DNA from: JAPLNB01 sp964451955
Lineage (GTDB): Bacteria; Planctomycetota; Phycisphaerae; Tepidisphaerales; Tepidisphaeraceae
Length of the DNA: 64,000 bases
Assembly: GCA_964451955.1 (NCBI GenBank)
Contig: CAYVKG010000008.1
Span: forward strand, 23,275 to 87,274
Direction of reading: 5' to 3'
Shown one piece after another: positions 33,137 through 40,666 of the stretch; positions within the stretch are counted from its first letter, which is position 1, and the number at the start of each line of letters is the position of its first letter. The position numbers were made by a program, and so were the translations under genes. The notes beneath the pieces were generated by a model that saw only the letters and a program-made list of their open reading frames with translations, made no database searches and was not told the origin of the DNA.

Positions 33137-35614
33137 TCACCAAAGGCGGATTGTGGTGAACGAATGCGGCGGAAACTCGTACTCGGCACCGCCCCCGTTC
33201 AGATTGTGCCGCCACTCAGTTCGTCGCGGAGCGATCCGCGCCGGGGCGTCAGCCGTGTTCACGGAATCCAACGAGCCCGACAGTTCCTCGACGTTGGCCA
33301 CCGCCGAGGAAGCCGCAAAACCGCTGACTTCTATCCGGGTCGGCCGGGACCTGGAGTCGAGATTCACCACCTGCAAGACGATCTGCTTCCCGTCCTCGCT
33401 GCGCGTGGCGGTGACGCTGAACATCTCGTCGTCGCCGCCCCGAACCTGGGTCTCGATGACGCGGGGCTGGTAGTTCCGCCACAGCATCTGAGTCACATAG
33501 CCGGGCGACTGCAACCAGACCTTCGATGGGTTCAGGAACAACAGACCCTGGTTCCAGCCGTTGTCGTTCTGTTTGTCGACCTGCAGACAGTTGGCGGAAA
33601 GAGCCACGGGGATGCGCCCGTCGCGGGTAATCCGCCCGATCTCGAATGCATTCGCCAACCCGCGGCGATGATCGTGGTTGTTCGCGTTGAACTCGAATAC
33701 GACGACGTGATGCTTGGCGCCCTCCGCCAGACGCTCTATCGCATCGACGTAACTCCGGAATGCACGCGCCGATTCCGAACGGCCAGGCCCTTCGGTCCAC
33801 AGATGGACATCAAACCACACTTCTCGGCCGTGTTCGCGCGCCAGGCTGAGGATTTTCTTGTGCGCCGCCAGACTCTTGATGCCCGACGCGGTACCCTCGA
33901 TCCTCATCGGGTCGGTGATGCGCCTGTCGTAGGCAAAGTCCCCCACAACAAGTATAACCCGAGGGTCTTTTGCCCAGAGAACCTTGGCCAGCTTCTCGAA
34001 CTTCTCGTAATACGCCTCATCAACCTTCTCCTCGTTGCCGAGCTGAATGTGCCGCAGGTTGTAGGGGGACGTGTGTCCATCGGCGACACGCCGACGACCC
34101 CATTCGCTGTCCACGGGCCCATTCACGTATTCAACGAAGTCGGCCATGTCTTCGGGCGACTCGTCCATGTTGAAATCGGGAATGGCCAGAAAGCCCGCCG
34201 CTTCACAGAAGTCCAACAGGTCGATGATGCCCCATCCATTCGTTGAATAGGGATACCAAGTGCCCCGATAAGGCGGCCGGTGATCACGCGGACCGATCAT
34301 CTTCTTCCAACGGTACTCCGGGGCGTTGACCATGCTTCCCCCATAGCGCAACACCGTGATCCCCTGCTCAATCAGCGCCTCGCCGACGTCGCGACGAACC
34401 GGCAAACCCTTGAAGCGACCCCATCCGCCCGGCTGCAAAAACACGTGCCCCACCGTCACCGAACCGGCAGATTTCAGCCGGAGAGAAAAACGACCTCCGG
34501 AATCGGCTCGGTCCGGCGTGAGCGAAAACTTATATCGCCGCCAGTCATCCCCCGACGCCCTCACGCGACTCTGAGCATACAGACGAGCCCCATCTCGGCT
34601 CTCCAACGACGCGAAGACATCGGTCGGCTGTTCGCATCGCAGCCATAGGTATCCTTCGTAGGTCTTGCCCTCAACGAATGCCATCCCCTGACGATTCAGA
34701 CCCTGATTCTCGATGCCAACTTCGCCATCCCCTCGAACAAAAGTGATCCGCTGGCTTTGGACGCCGACAAATGGCCGCGTCTTGTCAATCGTGGCCTCCA
34801 GCACGGCATCACCGATTGCAATCGGACCCCACATCCCGCTGATCGCCGCCGGGATGTCCGATGCCGCCTCGAAGGGCAGATCAACCCGCCCTCCCGGACC
34901 TTTGACCCAGAGATTCCGGTACCTGGCCGGCCGCTGCCATTGCCTCAAACCGATTGTGCCCGCCGGGAGCGGCCGATTATCTTCGATCCGCGCAATGCCC
35001 TTCCCGTCGACAATCACCTCGATCACACGCTCGGTCAACTTCACTGCCAGCGAGATCCACCGATCCGGCAAGACATCGCACGGAATGTCCTTGAGCAGAC
35101 GAAAATCGTGCTCGTGCCGTCCCACCACCACAACCTTGCGCGCAACATCAATCGCAACCTCGTATCCATCAAAAGCGTCCGCTCCCGCGCCGGCTTTGGC
35201 CACACGCAGGATCAGCCCCGCGTTCCCGCCCCCCGTCCCAGCAAGTAATACCTCGACACCCGCCTCGCCAACCACAAACGGCGCAACGGAACTAATGAGC
35301 TTCGGCCCGGCGCCTGCTCCACCTAGCACCTGCCCGTTCTCCTCAGTCCATTCTCCATCCGTGGCTACAAACCCCCTGATCGGCGCGGAGCGAGCCGGTT
35401 CCTGAAAACTCTCGCCAAAAATCATCTGGCTGTATAGCCCGCCATAGATCTCGTGATTGACATCCTCAATGCACGCCCCGGTCAGATAGCGGCTCACGGA
35501 CCGCCCAGGCTGAGCGGCGTCAATGTGAATCGCCGTCTCTTGCGCCATGACAACGGCTGCGGAACATACCGCGCTTGCCGCCAACAACCCACAAATCCAC
35601 GTGCTCAAGATCAT
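33137..35614 (-). CDS. Alpha-L-arabinofuranosidase, GH51-like, secreted
   Basis: 825 aa with a signal peptide (GLLAASAVCSAAVVMAQ). The catalytic clan GH-A domain is split by an inserted beta-sandwich (about residues 65-210) that resembles a LamG/CBM module, and a second sandwich follows. The acid/base Glu is in IQLGNEE; the nucleophile Glu is in HVVVFEFNAN. GH51 enzymes remove arabinofuranose side chains from arabinan and arabinoxylan. AGGAGG touches the ATG at 35614; a TTG two codons downstream would have normal spacing and keeps the signal peptide, so the real start may be there. It is second in an operon after the GH127 gene (35-base gap). Confidence 0.85.
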   Translation of the reverse strand: MILSTWICGLLAASAVCSAAVVMAQETAIHIDAAQPGRSVSRYLTGACIEDVNHEIYGGLYSQMIFGESFQEPARSAPIRGFVATDGEWTEENGQVLGGAGAGPKLISSVAPFVVGEAGVEVLLAGTGGGNAGLILRVAKAGAGADAFDGYEVAIDVARKVVVVGRHEHDFRLLKDIPCDVLPDRWISLAVKLTERVIEVIVDGKGIARIEDNRPLPAGTIGLRQWQRPARYRNLWVKGPGGRVDLPFEAASDIPAAISGMWGPIAIGDAVLEATIDKTRPFVGVQSQRITFVRGDGEVGIENQGLNRQGMAFVEGKTYEGYLWLRCEQPTDVFASLESRDGARLYAQSRVRASGDDWRRYKFSLTPDRADSGGRFSLRLKSAGSVTVGHVFLQPGGWGRFKGLPVRRDVGEALIEQGITVLRYGGSMVNAPEYRWKKMIGPRDHRPPYRGTWYPYSTNGWGIIDLLDFCEAAGFLAIPDFNMDESPEDMADFVEYVNGPVDSEWGRRRVADGHTSPYNLRHIQLGNEEKVDEAYYEKFEKLAKVLWAKDPRVILVVGDFAYDRRITDPMRIEGTASGIKSLAAHKKILSLAREHGREVWFDVHLWTEGPGRSESARAFRSYVDAIERLAEGAKHHVVVFEFNANNHDHRRGLANAFEIGRITRDGRIPVALSANCLQVDKQNDNGWNQGLLFLNPSKVWLQSPGYVTQMLWRNYQPRVIETQVRGGDDEMFSVTATRSEDGKQIVLQVVNLDSRSRPTRIEVSGFAASSAVANVEELSGSLDSVNTADAPARIAPRRTEWRHNLNGGGAEYEFPPHSFTTIRLW

Positions 35615-35649
35615 CCTCCTCTCGGCTCTTCCAACTCAACAAGACCTCT

Positions 35650-38094
35650 CTATGGACCGACCGCCACAGTCGCTTCCACTCGCCATTCCAGAATTCCCCC
35701 GGACCACTCCGGTTGCAGTTGCACTTCAAGCCGCAGCCCGCCGGTCTCCACCGGATCAAACGTCACTCGGTTGAAGCGATCCATTTCCGTGGCGTACCCG
35801 GACGGATTGCTCACCGGCTTCCAACTACCTCCGGACTGATACAGCAGCCGCCAGGATCGCGGCACACGACAGTGCGCATTGATTCGCCGCTCATCCCACC
35901 AATAAACCTCCACAGAAGAGACCTTGGTCGGGCGATCGAAATCGTATTGCACCCATTCGCTCGTGCCCCGATGATCCCACCAGGTGAACCGGGGAATTCT
36001 CGTGTCATCCGAGGCGGCGGGCTCAATCTGATCATTCAGAGCGACAACCGTGTCGTCACGCCAGCAGTGCGATGCCGATGCCTTGGCTCGCGATGCCGCC
36101 GTCGCAGCCCCAAGCGATGCGGCGCGGGTCACCTCTTCAGCCAGCCATACCATCATCTCCCCCGGTTCCCGGTTCGCATTGGCAAAATAAGGCACGGCGG
36201 TGAACTCGACACGCCTCAGCCCAGGAACAGAACGCGATGGCTGGTAGAGCAACGTCGCCCACGCCGTCCGTTCCACCGCGAGCGCCGGACCCCTGATCAC
36301 CGTCACCCCCCCAAGCAACTCCGCCCGGTGCTCCGCCTCGAGCGGCGAGTCAGCCGGAATTACCAGATTCCCCACATGACCGCCGTTATCAACCGCTTCC
36401 AGACAATAGACCAGCGGACCTCGCTGCAATGCCACCCGCCCAATGTTCGCCTCAATCTTGGGATGCCCCTTGATACGCTCCACCGGCATCGGTAACAGCA
36501 GGTCAACCCGGTCGCCACGCTGCCAGGAGCGCTGAATCCGAGCATAGCCGCGCGACTTCTCCACGTCCTCCAGCAACTTGCCGTTTAGCTTGATCTGGGG
36601 ACCGCTGCACCAGGCTGGCACACGCACGTACAGCGACATCTCCATCTCGCGCTCCGGCTCAACGTCGATTCGAACCTCTCCGGTCCAGGGATACCGCGTC
36701 CTCTGCCGAATCACAACCTTGCCGCCGTTGACCACCAGTTCCGCCCGGCTTCCAACAAACAGATTCACATAGACGCTCTGCCGCTGCTGCGCGTAGATGT
36801 ATCCCGGCAACGCCGCCATGATCTTCAGGAACATGGGCGGGCAACAGGGGCACGCGTGCCAGGACCATCGCGATCGCTTCGGGCCCGCCTCCAGAGGATT
36901 CTCGTAGAAGTAGCTGTCTCCCTTTAGCGAAACCCCCGGCAGGATCGCGTTGTACAACGCTCGCTCCAGCTCATCAGCATAACGCGCATCCCCAAAGGCT
37001 AGGTTCATGTTGTGATGAAAAAAACCGGCGCCAATGGCGGCGCACGTTTCCAGATATCCGCTGTTCGGCAAAACGTAGTCCGCTCCAAATCCCTCATGCC
37101 CGGCTACCGCCCCAAGACCGCCGATGACATACATCCGACGATATACCATGTTCTCCCACAGCCGCGCAGCTGCCGCCAGGTAATCCTGCCGCCCGTTGAC
37201 GTTGGCGGCCGCGACCAGCCCGGCGCAGAGCAGCGTCGCCCGAACCGCGTGCCCCTCAATGGTCTCCTGCTGCAAAACCGGCTTGTGGTCCTGCCCGTAT
37301 TCACCATAGCTCTTGCGGCCGTCATGATTCCCACGATTCTCGATCCAGAATTCGGCAAGCCTGAGATACCTCGCCTCATCAATCGGGACGAGCATCGCCG
37401 ACTTCAACCCCGGTTCATCGCGAAACAGCAGGAACAACTTCACAAGGGCCTCTTCACCCAGCGAATGCCCCGGTACCACGTTCTTCTTCGGCTCAGGACC
37501 CATCACGTCGGTCATGTGATTCGCCAGCCGCGAGGCCACCTGAAGCAGCTTCGTCTTGCCGGTGCCCCGATAGTAGTGAACCGCGGCTTCAATCAACGCG
37601 CCGGCGTTGTAAACATCGTGCTGCCAGTTGTCATTCCCTCCATTCAGTCCCCACCGATGCGCCGGTTCCTTGAGTTGCGTATACGTGTTGATATACCCCT
37701 CACGGTCCTTCGCCGCCGCCGCGGCAATGCGCTCGATGTACCCGTCCACCCGGGCTTCGAGCCCGGCGTCACGCCCCGCGGCCAGCAGGTCACCGCATGC
37801 CCGAATCATCTCGTAAATCAAACCGTCATACCACGGCGGACCACCGTGCTCGCCGGCGATCCCGTCCCGAATCTTGTCGAAATTGCCGATCGCGCCGTCC
37901 TTCTCGAACTTCGCAAAACAGTCGAAAACCGTCACCTCCCGCCAGACCTTCATCCTCGGCAACCAGAATTCGTCCTCGATCTGCACCCTCCCGATCGGAA
38001 CGGGAACAAGGGCAGGTTCGGCCATCAAAAATGCCGGGGCCATCCCCAGAACCCATATCACCAACAAAACCACAACACGAATCAATTTGAACAT
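35650..38094 (-). CDS. Beta-L-arabinofuranosidase, GH127 (DUF1680), with discoidin-like domain
   Basis: 814 aa from the ATG at 38094, which starts a signal peptide (VVVLLVIWVLGMAPAFLMA); the open frame to 38628 overlaps the divergent regulator and is rejected. The (alpha/alpha)6 GH127 domain shows the zinc-thiolate active site: Glu and Cys in YLETCAA and the Cys pair in HACPCCPP, matching the residues of the studied enzyme HypBA1, where a Cys is the nucleophile. A C-terminal F5/8-type (discoidin) domain (EWVQYDFDRPTKVSSVEVYWWD) probably binds sugar. It removes beta-linked L-arabinofuranose. It is first in the GH127-GH51 operon, and its promoter carries the putative XylR-type site. Confidence 0.9.
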   Translation of the reverse strand: MFKLIRVVVLLVIWVLGMAPAFLMAEPALVPVPIGRVQIEDEFWLPRMKVWREVTVFDCFAKFEKDGAIGNFDKIRDGIAGEHGGPPWYDGLIYEMIRACGDLLAAGRDAGLEARVDGYIERIAAAAAKDREGYINTYTQLKEPAHRWGLNGGNDNWQHDVYNAGALIEAAVHYYRGTGKTKLLQVASRLANHMTDVMGPEPKKNVVPGHSLGEEALVKLFLLFRDEPGLKSAMLVPIDEARYLRLAEFWIENRGNHDGRKSYGEYGQDHKPVLQQETIEGHAVRATLLCAGLVAAANVNGRQDYLAAAARLWENMVYRRMYVIGGLGAVAGHEGFGADYVLPNSGYLETCAAIGAGFFHHNMNLAFGDARYADELERALYNAILPGVSLKGDSYFYENPLEAGPKRSRWSWHACPCCPPMFLKIMAALPGYIYAQQRQSVYVNLFVGSRAELVVNGGKVVIRQRTRYPWTGEVRIDVEPEREMEMSLYVRVPAWCSGPQIKLNGKLLEDVEKSRGYARIQRSWQRGDRVDLLLPMPVERIKGHPKIEANIGRVALQRGPLVYCLEAVDNGGHVGNLVIPADSPLEAEHRAELLGGVTVIRGPALAVERTAWATLLYQPSRSVPGLRRVEFTAVPYFANANREPGEMMVWLAEEVTRAASLGAATAASRAKASASHCWRDDTVVALNDQIEPAASDDTRIPRFTWWDHRGTSEWVQYDFDRPTKVSSVEVYWWDERRINAHCRVPRSWRLLYQSGGSWKPVSNPSGYATEMDRFNRVTFDPVETGGLRLEVQLQPEWSGGILEWRVEATVAVGP

Positions 38095-38157
38095 CGGACC
38101 ACCATCCCGGGCACGCCGAACAAAAGATGACGAACCATGACGCCCTGTCACTCGCCC

Positions 38158-38163
38158 AATATA
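38158..38163 (-). promoter_or_regulatory. Candidate -10 box of the GH127-GH51 operon
   Basis: TATATT on the minus strand with no recognisable -35 hexamer at 16-18 bases. The predicted transcription start is near 38151, about 57 bases before the GH127 ATG. The missing -35 and the palindrome centred about 43 bases upstream of that start fit an activator-dependent promoter. Confidence 0.4.
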
Positions 38164-38186
38164 CCGCTCCACCGATACGGCGCGCT

Positions 38187-38200
38187 TACGAATATTCGTA
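38187..38200. promoter_or_regulatory. Perfect 14-bp palindrome, putative XylR-type operator
   Basis: TACGAATATTCGTA, an AT-rich perfect palindrome in the 169-base gap between the GH127 operon and the divergent LacI/AraC-type regulator. Its centre (38193.5) is about 43 bases upstream of the predicted GH127 transcription start, the position of a class II activator site. Confidence 0.45.
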
Positions 38201-38263
38201 TTACTCTTAAGAAATGTTACGCCACCCCGTGCGAGCATGACATCGGTCCGGTAAACTCCGGGC

Positions 38264-39634
38264 ATGGCCGGAAAGACCATTCCTCGTCGACCGCGGGTCG
38301 CGATCATCGTGGAAACCTCCGTCGTATACGGCCGCGAGATACACGAGGGAATCGCAGCGTATGTCCGCGCCCACCGGCCATGGTCGGTGTTTGTCGAACA
38401 ACGCGAACTGGGAGCGATGCCCCCCAGGTGGCTCACACGCCGCGAATGGGACGGAATCATCAGCCGGCCGACAACTCGACCGTTAGCGAGGGCTTTCCGC
38501 CAAATGAATGTCCCGGTCGTCGATCTAAATGACCTGCACTCCGATCTTGGCTTGCCACGCGTACGGTCCGACAACCAGGCAATCGGTAGACTGGCGGCCT
38601 CCCACCTCCTCGAACGAGGGTTCCGCAACTTCGCGCACTGCGGCTTCTCGGGCGAAGCGTGGGCCGATGAACGCCGCCAAGGTTTCCTCCTCGCCCTGCG
38701 CCACGCGGGATTCGTACCAAACCTCTACGAGTCCTATTGGCACGGTCCCCTCGCCTTGCCATGGGATGTAGACCAGGACCGCATCACAAAATGGCTCTCT
38801 AAACTGCCCCGACCGCTCGGCATCTCCACCTGCAACGATCTCCGCGGGCAACACGTCCTGGAGGCCTGCCGCCGAGCAAATCTGGCCGTCCCAGAAGAGG
38901 TCGCCGTCATCGGCGTCGACAATGAGGAACTCCTCTGCCGACTATGCGATCCACCCCTCTCCACCGTCGTCCCAAACGCCCGCCGAATCGGTTATGAAGC
39001 GGCCGAATGGCTCGACCGGCTCATGTCCGGTGCCAAACCGCCTCAACACGAAATCCTGATCCCCCCGGCCGGCGTTGTGACTCGGCAATCCACGGATACC
39101 TTGGCCATCGACGACCCGGAGGTCGGCGACGCCCTAAGATTCATCCGCGAAAACGCCTGCGAAGGAATCCGCGTCGCCGATGTCCTCCGCCACGTGCCCA
39201 TCTCCCGATCCCTCCTCGAACGCCGCTTCCGCCAAACCATCGGACGCTCACCCCATGCCGAAATCCGGCTCGTACAGGTCCGACGGGCCGCACAACTCCT
39301 CGCCGAGAGCGATCTCCCCATCGAACGCATCGCCCAACTGTCCGGATTCTCCTACGCCGAGTACCTCAGCTTCTTCTTCAAACGCGCTACCGGCCAGGCA
39401 CCACGCGACTATCGCCGCTCGCATGCCGCCAACGGACCACCACCCGCCCATCTAGACGTCGGCCAGTTCCCACAGCGCCCCCGCTTATCCCGCCCAGGCC
39501 TTTTACCAGACCCGGCAATCGCCGCGATTCCGCCACGCTACGCCGGCGGCGGTCAAACCGCTGGTGATCAACCAAAATCGCATCCTGCCCGATCCCCTGA
39601 TCCGCGAACTGGATACCAATCCCGCACACGATGA
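38264..39634 (+). CDS. XylR-type transcription regulator (LacI-like sensor + AraC HTH)
   Basis: 456 aa. Residues ~10-285 are a LacI/periplasmic-binding sensor (LNDLHSDLGLPRVRSDN, SHLLERGFRNFAHCGFSG, VAVIGVDNEELLCRLCDPPLSTV). Residues ~288-390 are two AraC helix-turn-helix units (RVADVLRHVPISRSLLERRFR and IERIAQLSGFSYAEYLSFFFKR). This layout is that of E. coli XylR, a sugar-responsive activator; here pentose sensing is inferred from the divergent arabinofuranosidase operon. The family normally ends about residue 395. The last ~60 residues are Pro/Arg-rich, unlike the rest, and overlap a glycyl-radical-enzyme remnant in another frame, so the original stop has probably been lost. Confidence 0.88.
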   Translation: MAGKTIPRRPRVAIIVETSVVYGREIHEGIAAYVRAHRPWSVFVEQRELGAMPPRWLTRREWDGIISRPTTRPLARAFRQMNVPVVDLNDLHSDLGLPRVRSDNQAIGRLAASHLLERGFRNFAHCGFSGEAWADERRQGFLLALRHAGFVPNLYESYWHGPLALPWDVDQDRITKWLSKLPRPLGISTCNDLRGQHVLEACRRANLAVPEEVAVIGVDNEELLCRLCDPPLSTVVPNARRIGYEAAEWLDRLMSGAKPPQHEILIPPAGVVTRQSTDTLAIDDPEVGDALRFIRENACEGIRVADVLRHVPISRSLLERRFRQTIGRSPHAEIRLVQVRRAAQLLAESDLPIERIAQLSGFSYAEYLSFFFKRATGQAPRDYRRSHAANGPPPAHLDVGQFPQRPRLSRPGLLPDPAIAAIPPRYAGGGQTAGDQPKSHPARSPDPRTGYQSRTR

Positions 39635-39992
39635 CCTCCTGCGAACCGAACTCCGCGATCATGTCCCCAGAATCGGCAACCACAATGTTGGCGTCGATCC
39701 GCCCCTCGTCAAATCGCTCGACCTCTTTCGCGGCCCAGACGTCTCCCGCTCAGTCGCCCTCTTCGTCCGCGGGTTCGTACAGTCCGAACGCCGGCAACTC
39801 CAGCTCAATACACTCGACGTAAACACGCTCCGCGATGCTCAACGACACCCCGAATCGCTCAGAAACCTCGTCGTTTGCGTCTGGGGCCCCAGCGGCTGCT
39901 TCGGCGACCTTGACGAAGCACGCCAAAACCACATCATCGACCGGCATGTCTATAGAGCCCAAACCGCCTTTCCGGAGAATCAGCCTTTATGA
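39456..39992 (+). pseudogene. Remnant of a glycyl radical enzyme (pyruvate formate-lyase family) C-terminus
   Basis: An open frame of 178 codons with no convincing start (a GTG at 39564 is the first candidate). Its last 60 residues match the C-terminal radical domain of glycyl radical enzymes: LQLNTLDVNTLRDAQRHPE, then LVVCVWGPSGCF, then DLDEARQNHIIDRH. The family consensus there is roughly LRDAQKHPE..RDLVVRVxGYSxYFxxLD..xQdhIIaRt. The radical Gly is kept, but the preceding Arg is Cys and the following aromatic is Pro. Most of the ~800 aa enzyme, including the active-site Cys, is missing. It overlaps the HAD gene by ATGA. I read it as a decayed fragment; a repurposed small protein is less likely. 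Confidence 0.6.
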
Positions 39993-40666
39993 AGGTCGCA
40001 GTCATTTTTGACATGGACGGGGTCCTCGTCGATTCCTTTCACGCGCATTTGGAAGCCTGGAGAGCCATGGCCCACGACCAGCGGCTCGATTTCCATCCGG
40101 ATCGCTTTGCCGCCGTCTTCGGACGCACCAGCCGCGAACTCATGGCCGAACTCTGGCCCCATCGCTCCTATTCGGATGCCCAAATCGCCACCCTCGACGA
40201 ACGCCGAGAGGCAGCCTATCGCCAAATCGTCCGCGACAACTTCCCCGCCATGCCCGGCGCCGCCGAGCTTATCGACTCCCTCCATGCCGATGGCTTCCAA
40301 CTTGCCCTCGGCTCCTCCGGACCACCCGAAAATGCCAACCTGGTCCTCCAAAAACTCGGCCGACGCCAACTCTTCGACGCCGTCGTCACCGGTCGCGATG
40401 TCCGCCGCGGAAAACCCGATCCCGAAGTGTTCCTCACCGCTGCCCTGCGCCTCAATGTGCCCCCAAACTCCTGCGCCGTCATCGAAGACGCCCCCGCCGG
40501 AATCGCCGCCGCCAATGCCGCCGGTATGCTCAGCATCGGTCTGGCCACCACCGAAAAGGCGCGGCAGTCGCTCGCCGCTGCCAAAATCACCGTCGATTCG
40601 CTCGCAAAACTGTCCCCCGCACTTATCCGCCAACGCCTCACCCATTCATCCGCTCCCGGTCACTAG
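39989..40666 (+). CDS. HAD-superfamily hydrolase, beta-phosphoglucomutase-like
   Basis: 225 aa with all HAD motifs: nucleophile and acid/base Asp in IFDMDGVLVD (Asp 8 and 10), Ser in LALGSSGPPEN, Lys in RRGKPDPEVF and the ED pair in VIEDAPAGI. The small helical cap after motif I places it in the beta-phosphoglucomutase/sugar-phosphatase group (subfamily IA, cap C1). It acts in the cytoplasm on a sugar phosphate; substrate unknown. Its ATG overlaps the stop of the glycyl-radical-enzyme remnant, suggesting the two were once an operon. Its stop overlaps the converging GH43 stop (CTAG). Confidence 0.85.
   Translation: MKVAVIFDMDGVLVDSFHAHLEAWRAMAHDQRLDFHPDRFAAVFGRTSRELMAELWPHRSYSDAQIATLDERREAAYRQIVRDNFPAMPGAAELIDSLHADGFQLALGSSGPPENANLVLQKLGRRQLFDAVVTGRDVRRGKPDPEVFLTAALRLNVPPNSCAVIEDAPAGIAAANAAGMLSIGLATTEKARQSLAAAKITVDSLAKLSPALIRQRLTHSSAPGH

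Noticed and set aside
33137..34246. 401-codon plus-strand open frame at 33041-34246
   Set aside because: Antisense to the GH51 gene, which has catalytic motifs and a signal peptide.
39387..39962. Two minus-strand open frames opposite the glycyl-radical remnant
   Set aside because: They are in exact antisense register to the plus frame and interrupted by a stop at 39750; the plus frame carries a recognisable family signature.
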